From a virus, in the IMG/VR virus record IMGVR_UViG_3300001533_002103, positions 30,793 to 94,792 of that record: a stretch of 64,000 nt of DNA; one strand, given 5' to 3'. Below are positions 27,862 to 38,075 of the stretch, piece after piece (within the stretch, counting starts at the first letter, position 1; each line of letters starts with the position of its first letter). The position numbers were made by a program, and so were the translations under genes. The notes beneath the pieces were generated by a model, which was not told the origin of the DNA, did no database searches, and saw nothing but the letters and a program-made list of their open reading frames with translations.

Positions 27862-27947
27862 ACTAACCTCCATTTTAATTTTTATTAAAAAAATTCAAAA
27901 AAATCGCATAATTCATCTCTCCAAAAATTTATATATATAGTAATTAA

Positions 27948-28199
27948 TTAAAGCTCTACTTTTGTTGGATTTACATAATTATCTAGATCAATTGTAACAC
28001 TCCCTTTTGGAAATTTAGTTGCTGCAATTATCAACTCTTTTACTCTCAAAGGCATATTTTCATCTGTAACATATAATTGCATCTTTCCTTTTATATTTAT
28101 TGATAATCCATCACCAGTTTGATCTATATTAAATAAATCCCCTTTTTCCATATTCAAAGATACGGAACCCTTTTTAATGATTACTTTTCCATCATCCAT
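27948..28199 (-). CDS. Small beta-rich hypothetical protein
   Basis: An 83-residue protein made of short alternating strands (KVIIKKGSVSLNMEKGDLF, then LSINIKGKMQLYVT) with a C-terminal SVTIDLDNYV. No family recognised. AAAGGAGG precedes the ATG, and the start base overlaps the stop of the upstream 196-aa gene. Confidence 0.75.
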   Translation of the reverse strand: MDDGKVIIKKGSVSLNMEKGDLFNIDQTGDGLSINIKGKMQLYVTDENMPLRVKELIIAATKFPKGSVTIDLDNYVNPTKVEL

Positions 28200-28789
28200 T
28201 ATATTTTCCTCCTTTCTATATTCAAAATTATATCCATTTTCATTCTTTTAGATCTATCACTAAACCAATTAGTTAGATCATCCCTATTATATGTTCTTAA
28301 AAAATCTCTTGTCATCCTTGACAAAACATACACTTTAGTTTGTTCTATAATTTCATGTATAATCTCATTAGAATGCAATTTACAAAATTCATCTAGATTT
28401 ATTTTTCTTAAATCTATATCAAAAAATTGCCAAACACTTGTAATAAAATCTAAACAATCAAACTCTAAAAATTCAATAAAAGAATATACATTATTTATAT
28501 CAACAATACTATCTAAAGATATATTATCAAAAGAAAAATCATTATATACCTCAAAAACTCTAGATAAAATCCTGTTACAAAACATTCTCTGTATAGATAG
28601 ATCTTTATCTGTAATATTATTAATTTCATTCCAATATACTAATTTAAAATTATTATTTCCAATACTCTCTATTATTGATAATATACTATAATCTAGAGAT
28701 GCTTTTTCAAATCTATCTTCTTGCTCTTCATCCTCCACTCCCATAATAAACATAGATCCACCTAATAGTGCTCTTTCAGATGCTTCCAT
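28199..28789 (-). CDS. Hypothetical acidic protein, 196 aa
   Basis: Not recognised. The sequence is acidic and rich in Asp, Ile and Phe, mostly helical, with a more basic C-terminus (FSDRSKRMKMDIILNIERRKI). It begins 1 nt after the stop of RNA polymerase beta (set 2), so it is translated from the same message; a polymerase accessory role is possible but unsupported by motifs. Confidence 0.75.
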   Translation of the reverse strand: MEASERALLGGSMFIMGVEDEEQEDRFEKASLDYSILSIIESIGNNNFKLVYWNEINNITDKDLSIQRMFCNRILSRVFEVYNDFSFDNISLDSIVDINNVYSFIEFLEFDCLDFITSVWQFFDIDLRKINLDEFCKLHSNEIIHEIIEQTKVYVLSRMTRDFLRTYNRDDLTNWFSDRSKRMKMDIILNIERRKI

Positions 28790-28790
28790 T

Positions 28791-31700
28791 TTATGATCCC
28801 TTTCCTAACATCAAAGCTACAAAATAACTATTTAAAAGTTGTAGTGTGGGAGATGTCTTTGGTTTTCTATATTTTCCCTTTCCTGTAAGTATTATATCAG
28901 AAATAATTTCATTTTTAGTCATATGATCATCACTTAATGGACCAAATTCTTCTTCTAATAAATAAGGACAATTATAAGATAAAAGACTATATGTATCTCC
29001 CTCTCCAATTCTTTGACCTCCAAATCTGGCCTTTCCCGCTGTTGGTTGTTGTGTTTTAGCAACAGATGGACCAGTACTTCTAGAAGTTACTTTCATTTCT
29101 CCAATATGTTCCAATTTATTAATATATGTATAACCAATCGGAACTGGAGATTTTGTTTTTACTCCATAATATGGTAAATATAATTGATATGAAGGATTTA
29201 ATTTCAATATCTTAAATGCACTTTGTATCTGTTTATATTTCGGAGATTTAAATGGAGATGCTATAATTGGAACAAATCCATTATTCCTTATTTGTTCCAT
29301 CATTAGATTAAATTTGTCATTACTAAGTCTTGATAAACTTTGGATCATCTTGGCACTGAATTTCTTATTTGGTGAAGTATCTAATGCTGAATATACATTT
29401 CCAAATAATTGAACAATCTTTGTTTTATCTCTCAACTGTAATGATATATTTGCTAATGACTTTGAAATTAAACCAGTATATAATTCATAAAGCTGTCCCA
29501 AATTCATCCTATTAATTAAACCAAGGGGATTAAGAATTATCTCCACTTTGTCTCCCCACGGAGTTCTTGGCATTAAATTATCCTTTTCTATCAAACTTAT
29601 AATTCCCTTATTTCCATATCTATTACATAATTTATCTCCAACATCCACTTTTAATTCTTGTTCAATTTTAAATACAATTAATATTCCTTTTACTGAAATT
29701 CCTCTCACAATATATTTTTCCTTTGGTATCTTCTTATATTTTTTATTTGTTTTTCTGATTAACTCCGTTAATCTAGGAAAAGAATCTTCACTTAAATTAG
29801 AAAACACTTCAATATCGACAATTGTTCCTCCAGGACTCTTCTTAATATATTGTCCAGATACAATACTAATCCCCTCCTCTTCCTCTGATTCCTCATATCC
29901 AATGATTTCATCTATTTCACCAATTGTTTTATTAAATATTATATCCCCCTTTTTTGTTTTATCTCCTATATTTGCCATCGTTATTAATCTATCAGATTTT
30001 GATAAAGTGACTTCTTCAACAATACCATGTAATGAAGTAAGTTTATCATTTTCTACAATACTTTCGCTAAGAACAATTCCATCTTCAAAATTATATCCCC
30101 TATATGGCATAAGAGCAACTAACAACGTTCTTCCCATTGCTATAGTTCCATTTGAAATACAGGCCCCTTCTGCAATAATATTATTTTCTCTAACTTGTTG
30201 TCCCTTTGATACTTTTGGAACAAAGGTACTGAGAGTATTCTTACCGGAACCAGACTTTAAATGTACAGGTGTTATATCAACATTTGACTTCTTTCCGTCT
30301 TTACAAAGAATAGTAATACTATCTTGTTTTACATCTTCTATTTTCCCAGCACACGGAGACTTTTTTATAAAACTATCAGAAAGAACATTTGTTAAAACAT
30401 TTTCATATCCAGATTGCACTGCTGGTGGGGTAGGATTTTTTAATGGAACAATTTGTTTTGCTTGACTTGTTGCCATCATCATCCTTGCTCCATCATTACA
30501 TTCAATAAAAGGAATCATCGATGATGTAGTAGAAAGAATACCAGATCTTTCATTATCGTCTTCATTCTTAGTCATAATCAATCCACGAGAAGAAGTTATA
30601 AGAGCATTTACAGTCAATTGTTGAGAAATACCAATTGTATCTCCCTCTGGTGTATCAACAGGATCAACATTTCCAAAATAACTAGGATCAACACTTCTAT
30701 CCTTTACTTGGATAGCTCTTTTATCTGGTATTCCTGATATTCCTTTCCCGATTGGTGAAATTCTAGTAATAGAAGACATTTCCTCGATTGGATTAGAATA
30801 CTCCATATTAGTTACTAGATCCAAATTTACAAACTGTGACATTAGCTTTTCTGGTTGAATATAAAATTTTGCATCTTTATTTCCAGATAATACTTGTTCT
30901 CGATATTCTGTATATGCACTTAAAATTTGTTTTTGTAATAGATGTACTAAAACCTCTGAATTTCTAATTCGTTGATTTGATAAATCATTTCTTCTTTGAA
31001 AAAATCCAGTTACAACTTTCCTTGACATATATTCCATTATTGTTTCTAAATCTGTTGGTAATTGTTTATTTACTAATACTTGTATAGCAACGGGGTCAAC
31101 AATATTTTCTATACAACTAGAAATTCTTGAAATTGAATTTACTCTTCCTGTCATTTTAATAATCATGTTTTGAAAATACTCTTTACTCCCAAATATACCA
31201 TCAATATCTAAATTACTTATATCTTTTTCTCTTGTAAAACTTTTACATAACTCTTCCTTAAATTCAGAATCTACATTATCAAATATCAAATATTCTGTTG
31301 GGGAAATTTTTATTGCAAATAAATCATCTTTTGTTTTCTTACTACTAATTCGATAAGATAATTTATATCTTTTTAATGTTTCCTCAAAACCAAAAGCAAA
31401 GGATAAAATTACAAATAATGGAATCCAATAAGAACCAATATAAACTCTAAGATATTTTTCAGTCTTAGTTCTTTTGCTTTCTATATGAAAAATAGAAAAA
31501 GAACTTTCAAATTTAGAATCATATGGTTGTGGGAAAGAAATAGGACATACAACAATTTGATTTAACAAACACTTTTTCTGACCACTAACTCTAAATGTAC
31601 CACTAACTGGATCTATTTTAGGAATTGTTATTTCAATATGATGTTCATTTCCAAACTCGTCTTTTAAATTAGCTTTTAAAGTAGACTCATCAGATTTAGC

Positions 31701-32906
31701 AATTTCTCCAGTCTTAATTGGTTTATCAACAATTGTTATACCAACAGTCTTTATTGGAATTTCTTTATTTTCAAGAAGTTTAAAAGTACGTTCTACATCA
31801 TTCTTTAAATTTATTTCAAAATCGACTTGTCTCTTTTTAAAAATATGTTCTGGAGTTTTATGATCTATTCGATCTGGAATACTGGATGACTCTGAAACCA
31901 CATTAGTTGAATAAGATACTGTTTCCTCCGGTTCTAAAATATTATCTACATATTTTTTATCTATAGCTTTTATTGTGATATCTAATTTTTTATCTGGTAT
32001 TTTTTGTGATATCTTTGTGGATTTAGATACATCACTACTAACTTTGTACATTACAGATGTTACAGATATTCTTTTTAATTCATTTTTTGGAACCTCTCCA
32101 GAAATTATTTTTTCAACCTTGTTTTGGTTCTTTTTTAAATAATCTTTTACTGACTCTTTAGTCTTCTTTAAATTCCCTGGTGAAATCTCCTTAGATATAC
32201 TATTTACAACTATATTTGCAGCTTGGTCTATTTCTTCCTTTTCCTGTTCTGTATCTATATCTACTAGGTCAATCCCCTTAATAGATTTCAGATATTGAAA
32301 TACTCTAGAAAATTTGTATACTCCATCTTTTACTAAAAGTCGATAATTAACTATATCTCCCTGAATAAGACACAAAATAAGATCATCAAAAACTATATTT
32401 CCATCTTTCATTTGTCTCATCAAAGGAAAAAATTTTCGATTAATAAAAGTACTAAATTTTTTTGTAACATCTATAGAATAAATTAATATCTTCCGATACT
32501 TTTGTGGAAAAGAAGATATATTACCATCTATAAAACTTGTTAAAAGCATACCAGCTCGTTGTCTATAATTTTGTGGATGATATTTTTCATCCAAAGTATT
32601 AATATAATTCGTTAAATCTAAAAACTCACTCCTATCTTGTGGAAACTTCATATGGGAAGAATATGGTATTAATCCAATCTTCTTATACTCATCTCTAAGT
32701 TTTGTATCCAATCTAGTTCTTGGGATTTTTGTAAGTGGAACAATCACGGTTCTAACATCAGTTCTTCTTATATTTAATTTTAAATAATCATCAACAAATA
32801 AAGAATTTTCTGAAAAATATGCTAATAAATAAGGGTTCTTCCTATCAATTGGAAATCGAATATCTTTTACTAATTGTGTATATTGTTTAATATTTTTAAA
32901 TAACAT
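28791..32906 (-). CDS. RNA polymerase beta subunit, set 2 (1371 aa)
   Basis: Complete beta subunit of the second phage RNA polymerase. Motifs: VDPVDTPEGDTIGISQQL (fork region), MPYRGYNFEDGIVLSESI, VGDKLCNRYGNKGIISLIEK (active-site lysines), NPLGLINRMNLGQLYELY and the C-terminal TAGKARFGGQRIGEGDTYSL...LLEEEFGPLSDD, which contacts beta'. At 1371 residues it is full bacterial size and is not split, unlike the fragmented subunits of phiKZ-like phages. The N-terminal 400 residues contain a Lys/Glu/Ser-rich stretch (about 250-370) that may be an insertion. GGGGGG precedes the ATG and the beta' gene ends 1 nt before it. Confidence 0.96.
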   Translation of the reverse strand: MLFKNIKQYTQLVKDIRFPIDRKNPYLLAYFSENSLFVDDYLKLNIRRTDVRTVIVPLTKIPRTRLDTKLRDEYKKIGLIPYSSHMKFPQDRSEFLDLTNYINTLDEKYHPQNYRQRAGMLLTSFIDGNISSFPQKYRKILIYSIDVTKKFSTFINRKFFPLMRQMKDGNIVFDDLILCLIQGDIVNYRLLVKDGVYKFSRVFQYLKSIKGIDLVDIDTEQEKEEIDQAANIVVNSISKEISPGNLKKTKESVKDYLKKNQNKVEKIISGEVPKNELKRISVTSVMYKVSSDVSKSTKISQKIPDKKLDITIKAIDKKYVDNILEPEETVSYSTNVVSESSSIPDRIDHKTPEHIFKKRQVDFEINLKNDVERTFKLLENKEIPIKTVGITIVDKPIKTGEIAKSDESTLKANLKDEFGNEHHIEITIPKIDPVSGTFRVSGQKKCLLNQIVVCPISFPQPYDSKFESSFSIFHIESKRTKTEKYLRVYIGSYWIPLFVILSFAFGFEETLKRYKLSYRISSKKTKDDLFAIKISPTEYLIFDNVDSEFKEELCKSFTREKDISNLDIDGIFGSKEYFQNMIIKMTGRVNSISRISSCIENIVDPVAIQVLVNKQLPTDLETIMEYMSRKVVTGFFQRRNDLSNQRIRNSEVLVHLLQKQILSAYTEYREQVLSGNKDAKFYIQPEKLMSQFVNLDLVTNMEYSNPIEEMSSITRISPIGKGISGIPDKRAIQVKDRSVDPSYFGNVDPVDTPEGDTIGISQQLTVNALITSSRGLIMTKNEDDNERSGILSTTSSMIPFIECNDGARMMMATSQAKQIVPLKNPTPPAVQSGYENVLTNVLSDSFIKKSPCAGKIEDVKQDSITILCKDGKKSNVDITPVHLKSGSGKNTLSTFVPKVSKGQQVRENNIIAEGACISNGTIAMGRTLLVALMPYRGYNFEDGIVLSESIVENDKLTSLHGIVEEVTLSKSDRLITMANIGDKTKKGDIIFNKTIGEIDEIIGYEESEEEEGISIVSGQYIKKSPGGTIVDIEVFSNLSEDSFPRLTELIRKTNKKYKKIPKEKYIVRGISVKGILIVFKIEQELKVDVGDKLCNRYGNKGIISLIEKDNLMPRTPWGDKVEIILNPLGLINRMNLGQLYELYTGLISKSLANISLQLRDKTKIVQLFGNVYSALDTSPNKKFSAKMIQSLSRLSNDKFNLMMEQIRNNGFVPIIASPFKSPKYKQIQSAFKILKLNPSYQLYLPYYGVKTKSPVPIGYTYINKLEHIGEMKVTSRSTGPSVAKTQQPTAGKARFGGQRIGEGDTYSLLSYNCPYLLEEEFGPLSDDHMTKNEIISDIILTGKGKYRKPKTSPTLQLLNSYFVALMLGKGS

Positions 32907-32907
32907 T

Positions 32908-35900
32908 TTATCCCCCCAATGTGCCAGTCATTACTCGTTCTAAAATACTCGGTTCTGATGGTGCTTCAGAAACTAATCCTGTAGAAATAGATTTTGATAC
33001 ATTTTCAAAAGCAAGACCTTCAACAAAACTAGAACTAAATACAGTCTCCTTTATATTTAATAATACTGGATCCCAAGTAGCACCCAACCTTGCTGGTAAT
33101 TCTAATAAATTCTTATCTCTAAGACAATTACTTAATAATATTTCTAAATGAATTAGATCCATATCTGCCACCGGTGGAGAATACACTTTTAATAATTTGT
33201 TAAATAAATGATCAACATCTTTATATATTTCTCTTCCACCTAACAATCTCTCTACATACAATATCTGTTGCTTCATTTCTTCTGTCTCTAAAGGAATTTC
33301 AATCATTACATTATTGGGTTCGTATAAAAGAATAATCTCCCCTTCCTTTTGCTCCATATTTTGAGTTTCTAATTTTACAGGATAATCCAAAATAATATTA
33401 AACATTAAATCATCAAATTCTATTCTTCCAAGAAGACTTTTAACCCAAATTTTATCTGAATCTATTACAAGATTATCACCAATTTTATAGTTTGACATAT
33501 TAATTGATAATTTACATTTTTTATTACAGATTAAAAAATTTTCATTTTGCTTAATATATTCAGTTAACTTTTCTTCATCTAATAATAATAGTGGGTCACC
33601 AGTTACAACATCCTGTAAAATATCTCTCTTTTTCACTTCAACCTGTGACAAATGAAAAGTTCTCATAATTAATTGGGTTCCTCTTTCCCCAATTATTTGA
33701 GCTGCCAAAAGACCCACATATGGAGTTTTATGAACATGCAATAAATTACCATAACAAGTATGACATATCTTTTTAGATCTACAATATATAGGGCTTTTTA
33801 ATTGAATTACATCTCCAATTTTATGTTCCTCTGGTTTAAATAAAATAATTTTTCCATGATCCAATATATATCTTCCTGTTAATCTCCCCATTACATCCTT
33901 CGTCAATCGTAAATTCAAATATTTCTTAACACCACAATCCTGTATACTTGGAGAAGCTTCTATATTATTCAATAAAAATGCAAGTTTTCTTGATATATAT
34001 CCTGTATCACTAGTATTTATAACCCTATCTATAATACCCTTTCTAGCTCCAGATCCAGCATTAAAATATTCTGTTGGAGTTAATCCATCTGCATATGACC
34101 CCTTAATCGGAGGCAATACATTCCCCTCTGGATCAGATATAATTCCCTTTGAAACTAAAATCTGCATCGTTTGTCCCCATCCCTTTGCAGAACCTGACTC
34201 TATTAAATCAGCTAATCCAGTATCTTTTAAATACTCGGATAATATCTTTTCCATTTGAGATAATAAATTAGCAGCCTCTTCAGTAGAAGCTCCTGTTAAT
34301 TTATCTTTTAATTTATATATCTCATCTGGTAAATCAATTAAGTCTAATGAAATACTGGGAGCCATTATTGTAGAAAATTTAAAACCAAATTTCTCTAATT
34401 TAAAACAACATTCTTTTGCAATATTATCACCATATCGTTCCACTAATGCTAAAGCAATATTATTTGCAACTTTTTTATTGACTGGTTTATCTACAAAGGG
34501 AAAATCATCTGGTAAGCAACTATTAATAATTGCTTTCCCCATTGTGGTCTTATGACCTCTAAAAATAACAGCCACATAAGGATCTGTTGCCATTTCTAAA
34601 TCTTTGTTAAAAACTTCTATAGGAGAATTCTTTTTTGTAATATTTTTTGATAATAAATATAAACCAACACACATTTCTTTAGAAAATTCAAATGTTAATG
34701 TAGTAGAAGATTCTCCACTAAATCCTCTCATCATTTTAGTTCTAGCTTCTTCTTGAGCTTTATCTGTTAAGGGATGGAATATTGCCATTTGATCCCCATC
34801 AAAGTCTGCATTAAATGATCCAACAGAAAGATTACATATTTCTACAACATTTCCCCTAACAATTACTGGTTTAAAAGCTCTATATGAACCAGAATGTAAA
34901 ACTGGATCTCGTTTTGCTAATACAACCCTTCCTATCACAGCATTCTCTGTTGCTTCAAAAAATAAATTATATAACGCTTCTGGTATTTTATCTCCGTCTT
35001 TTATAGATTTTATCACTTGTTGTACACTATCAATAGACAATTCCATTTTAGTAAAAGACTCAACTTCCGTTTTTAGTAACTCTTTATTAACTTTTTCAGA
35101 ATACATTAATTGATGAAGTAAAAATGGATTAAATATACTTACTGCCATTCTAAGAGGTATTCCAATTTCATTCGTCTTCAAATCAGGATTTGGAATAATA
35201 ACCCCTCTCCCAGAAAAATCTACTCGTTTTCCTAATAACTGCGATCTTATTAAACCACTCTTCTTACCAATTTTAGTTCTAATAAAATCGTCATGTTCTA
35301 TAACTGCCAATTGTAAAGAGTAAGAAAGAAGACTAAATAAAGAACCTCCAGATGCACTTTGTACTTGAGATGTTTTTCTCATCAAAGAAATATAAATATC
35401 ATTTAATTGATCATATATCCAATTACCATGTTCATCTTGATAAATTGGACGAAAATCAGGTGGAATTACAGGTATTTTATCTATTGTTAAAGTACCCCTC
35501 TTATATGAACGATCTACCAATTCTATAAATTTATCTCTAGCCGGTGTACCCCCCCTAAACTTTATTTTTGGTAGAAGAGATAAAAACTCAGATATTCCAG
35601 TAACACCACCATCTTCATCAATTACTAATTCCCCATCTGATGATAAAGAAAAATTATTTTCGGTTGATAAAAAATTACTTATTTTTCTATCTAATCTATA
35701 AAGAACTCTAATTATACTTGGATGAATTAAAGTACAATGCAAATTAATAAAAGAATATTTTTCCATTCTACCAGGGGAACCCTCTTCTCCAAAAATACTT
35801 TCAGAAAAAAGTCCTTCTGGATTAAAACCACCCCCTCGAAGAAAAAATTCGGTAGTAGTTACTGGAGTGAGTCCTCTTGTAAAACTATTTATATCTAATA

Positions 35901-35916
35901 ACTGTATTGCCTTCAT
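32908..35916 (-). CDS. RNA polymerase beta' subunit, set 2 (1002 aa)
   Basis: Largest subunit of the second RNA polymerase. Seen: EGLFSESIFG, GKRVDFSGRGVIIPNP (about 229-244), catalytic NADFDGD (369-375), bridge-helix region ESGSAKGWGQTMQIL, trigger-loop region SGARKGIIDRVINTSDTGYISRKL, CHTCYGNLL and QIIGERGTQLIMRTFHLS. The N-terminal zinc ribbon present in the set-1 protein is missing here: only one Cys (61) lies in that region. It is followed immediately by its beta partner. Confidence 0.96.
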   Translation of the reverse strand: MKAIQLLDINSFTRGLTPVTTTEFFLRGGGFNPEGLFSESIFGEEGSPGRMEKYSFINLHCTLIHPSIIRVLYRLDRKISNFLSTENNFSLSSDGELVIDEDGGVTGISEFLSLLPKIKFRGGTPARDKFIELVDRSYKRGTLTIDKIPVIPPDFRPIYQDEHGNWIYDQLNDIYISLMRKTSQVQSASGGSLFSLLSYSLQLAVIEHDDFIRTKIGKKSGLIRSQLLGKRVDFSGRGVIIPNPDLKTNEIGIPLRMAVSIFNPFLLHQLMYSEKVNKELLKTEVESFTKMELSIDSVQQVIKSIKDGDKIPEALYNLFFEATENAVIGRVVLAKRDPVLHSGSYRAFKPVIVRGNVVEICNLSVGSFNADFDGDQMAIFHPLTDKAQEEARTKMMRGFSGESSTTLTFEFSKEMCVGLYLLSKNITKKNSPIEVFNKDLEMATDPYVAVIFRGHKTTMGKAIINSCLPDDFPFVDKPVNKKVANNIALALVERYGDNIAKECCFKLEKFGFKFSTIMAPSISLDLIDLPDEIYKLKDKLTGASTEEAANLLSQMEKILSEYLKDTGLADLIESGSAKGWGQTMQILVSKGIISDPEGNVLPPIKGSYADGLTPTEYFNAGSGARKGIIDRVINTSDTGYISRKLAFLLNNIEASPSIQDCGVKKYLNLRLTKDVMGRLTGRYILDHGKIILFKPEEHKIGDVIQLKSPIYCRSKKICHTCYGNLLHVHKTPYVGLLAAQIIGERGTQLIMRTFHLSQVEVKKRDILQDVVTGDPLLLLDEEKLTEYIKQNENFLICNKKCKLSINMSNYKIGDNLVIDSDKIWVKSLLGRIEFDDLMFNIILDYPVKLETQNMEQKEGEIILLYEPNNVMIEIPLETEEMKQQILYVERLLGGREIYKDVDHLFNKLLKVYSPPVADMDLIHLEILLSNCLRDKNLLELPARLGATWDPVLLNIKETVFSSSFVEGLAFENVSKSISTGLVSEAPSEPSILERVMTGTLGG

Positions 35917-35945
35917 ATAAATTCTCTTTCAAGAGTTAAGATTTA

Positions 35946-36398
35946 TTACTCTCTTTCTTTATGTAATGAAGAAAGATAATTTTTCACTTTAGATATTAGT
36001 TTTGTTGTAAGTGCTTTTTTTACAGCCATTTCATCAGGTTTCGGAATTGGTTTACTAAATTTATTCTGTAATTTAATTAGCTTCACTACCAGTTCTTTTA
36101 AATGATCCTGGTCAATATTTGGACTATCTTTCATTGTATTTGCAACCTTCAATGAAAACGAAATCATTTGTGGATCTTCAATTCCCATACGATTGCAAAT
36201 AGGCATAATTGGGAGCTCTTGCCCCCAGACATTCCTTGCTTTTAAAAAGCACTTAGGATAAGCACCAAATAATCTATTTCGAACTTGTTTTTTAATGATA
36301 GCAGAAACATTATCGAGATATGTATCTGGTGACAAAATGTTACTCACTCTTCTAATTAACTCATTTAAAAGTAGAAGGTTTTGTTCTTGACTATCCAT
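35946..36398 (-). CDS. Hypothetical protein, first gene of RNA polymerase set 2 unit
   Basis: A 150-residue, mostly helical, basic protein that I do not recognise (segments ELIRRVSNILSPDTYLDNV and KQVRNRLFGAYPKCFLKARN). It lies 29 nt before beta' of set 2 and directly after a copy of the shared GAACAAA upstream motif, so it probably opens that transcription unit. A small polymerase subunit or assembly factor is possible on position alone. Confidence 0.75.
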   Translation of the reverse strand: MDSQEQNLLLLNELIRRVSNILSPDTYLDNVSAIIKKQVRNRLFGAYPKCFLKARNVWGQELPIMPICNRMGIEDPQMISFSLKVANTMKDSPNIDQDHLKELVVKLIKLQNKFSKPIPKPDEMAVKKALTTKLISKVKNYLSSLHKERE

Positions 36399-36410
36399 TT
36401 TTAAATCTCC

Positions 36411-36440
36411 TAATTATTTTAAGTATTTGTTCTACTAAAA
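36411..36440 (-). promoter_or_regulatory. Shared upstream motif before the RNA polymerase set 2 unit
   Basis: On the minus strand it reads TAGTAGAACAAATACTTAAA then AATAATTAGGAG. The GAACAAA core plus A-rich tract matches copies before uvsX, nrdJ and three other genes. Candidate phage promoter; the element ends in the ribosome site of the 150-aa gene. Confidence 0.45.
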
Positions 36441-37886
36441 ATCCATTTCCATAATTTTTTTCATTTTCATAAATTCGGTGTCAAGATTACCAGCAAAGAA
36501 ATTTACAAAATAATCAATAGCATCATTCTCTGTTTTAGCTAATGGAATACCAATTAATTTTTTTCCTGTTATAATATGATGAAAATCAGCTCTCGTAATT
36601 CTTCCTATATAATGGGATAATATATTATATCCAATCATTTTTGAATTAAATCCATAAAAATTCTCAAACTTCCCAACCATATTTATATACCTAGTATAAT
36701 TCTTTACAATATATGTTGTCGTAATCGACGGAATAGCATTTGGATAATAATTTAAAAGAAAAAACAAATTTTTATAATTGTTATTAAATACAGATGTAAG
36801 TAAATTATATGTATAAACAGAAAGAACAGCAGTATGTTCGGGAGAAAGAGTCTTAAAATGAATATAAGGAATACTAGTAAGTTTCGATAAAATTGGAAAT
36901 ACAACACATTCCGATAAAGGAGAAATAAACTGTATGCCTGAAACTCTATTTTGAAACTTGACTAATTCATTATCTTCAGCAAGATCACCAATTTTTTTAA
37001 ATTTTTGAGATACATCTTCTTCTATATCATCATATATTTTCCCATACGCAATTCCTTTTAGTCTTCCAAGCGTATCATTATAGGCATATGTCTTTAAATT
37101 ATCTACACTAAGACTATGAATATCTTCTGTTGAGATAGAATCATCATAAATTATAGATCCCTTATAGACCGATCTTAAAAACCATTTTACAGATTCATCA
37201 ACTACACCAACAAAATAAGAAATTGGATTATTATCTTCTTTACAAAGAACTAATATGCTATTTGTAATAAAATTAAATATCTCTATGATATGAGAATCGA
37301 TTGTCTTACATTCCACCATTTTAATATAATTCCACATTGCTTTATCTGTCAAATTATATCGAAATGTTTTGGTTCTTATAATGTTGTACATTTTATATAC
37401 AACATCACTATTTAATACATCTTCCGCTAATCTATTATATATTCTTTTATGTAGAAACATTGGTAGATTTAATCCAGATGTATTAAAAAATATACTATAT
37501 ATTTTCAAGTAGGAAGATAATCTTATAACCAACTTAATCTCATCACTATGAAATAATATCGTTGATTTAGTGATCTTACTCTCGTTTATATATTTGTCAT
37601 AATCATAATTCAAACTATCTAAATATGAATTAACAAAATATTTAATATTATCAATATTTGAATCTAATGTTTTATATCTAAGAGATACATCATTATTATA
37701 AGTTTCAAATAATTCTATCAACCACTTATCAAATTCCTGCCCATGAAATTTTGATAATCTTTCTATAAATTCTGTAACAATAAAGAATTTATTTGTTATT
37801 GAGGATGCTAATAATGTTAAATCAAATTTTTTATCTTCACCTTCTAATGTCCAATTCTTAGATTTATTTTGTATAAACTTAATCAT
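36435..37886 (-). CDS. Hypothetical protein, 483 aa
   Basis: No family recognised. It is helical and rich in Asn, Ile, Tyr and Phe with no signal peptide or clear membrane helix. Its C-terminal 200 residues (from HFKTLSPEHTAVL to NILSHYIGRI) show a faint, by-eye resemblance in order of hydrophobic segments to the 297-aa protein in the baseplate region. Its place just upstream of RNA polymerase set 2 recalls the extra non-beta subunit of some jumbo-phage polymerases, but I see no direct evidence. GGAGGG precedes the ATG; the tandem hairpins at 37964-38029 separate it from upstream genes. Confidence 0.8.
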   Translation of the reverse strand: MIKFIQNKSKNWTLEGEDKKFDLTLLASSITNKFFIVTEFIERLSKFHGQEFDKWLIELFETYNNDVSLRYKTLDSNIDNIKYFVNSYLDSLNYDYDKYINESKITKSTILFHSDEIKLVIRLSSYLKIYSIFFNTSGLNLPMFLHKRIYNRLAEDVLNSDVVYKMYNIIRTKTFRYNLTDKAMWNYIKMVECKTIDSHIIEIFNFITNSILVLCKEDNNPISYFVGVVDESVKWFLRSVYKGSIIYDDSISTEDIHSLSVDNLKTYAYNDTLGRLKGIAYGKIYDDIEEDVSQKFKKIGDLAEDNELVKFQNRVSGIQFISPLSECVVFPILSKLTSIPYIHFKTLSPEHTAVLSVYTYNLLTSVFNNNYKNLFFLLNYYPNAIPSITTTYIVKNYTRYINMVGKFENFYGFNSKMIGYNILSHYIGRITRADFHHIITGKKLIGIPLAKTENDAIDYFVNFFAGNLDTEFMKMKKIMEMDF

Positions 37887-37963
37887 ATATTCCCTCCATT
37901 ATAGTTTTTAACTTCTATTCATTTATTTCACTTTGCAATCTTCTTCACTAAAACAAAGAAAAA

Positions 37964-37998
37964 AATCCTTCTGGGGGTATATACATTCCAGAATGATT
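37964..37998 (-). terminator. Rho-independent terminator
   Basis: An 11-bp stem with one mismatch (37964-37974 with 37988-37998, arms CCAGAAGGATT and AATCATTCTGG on the minus strand) followed by TTTTTTC. It ends the unit whose last gene stops at 38076. Confidence 0.85.
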
Positions 37999-38002
37999 TT
38001 TA

Positions 38003-38029
38003 ATATTAAACTAATTCCAAGTTTAATAT
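38003..38029 (-). terminator. A+T-rich hairpin in tandem with the terminator
   Basis: A 9-bp stem, ATATTAAAC at 38003-38011 with GTTTAATAT at 38021-38029 and a 9-nt loop, just before the stronger hairpin in transcription order. Probably a second part of one termination region. Confidence 0.55.
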
Positions 38030-38075
38030 CAAAAATTAATATATATAGATGTCTTGATAAAAAGTAAAAAAAATA

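Noticed and set aside
29548-30465. 305-residue plus-strand open frame
   Set aside because: It is antisense to the RNA polymerase beta gene, whose motifs are certain; the plus frame has a low-complexity Ile/Ser/Phe composition and no ribosome site.
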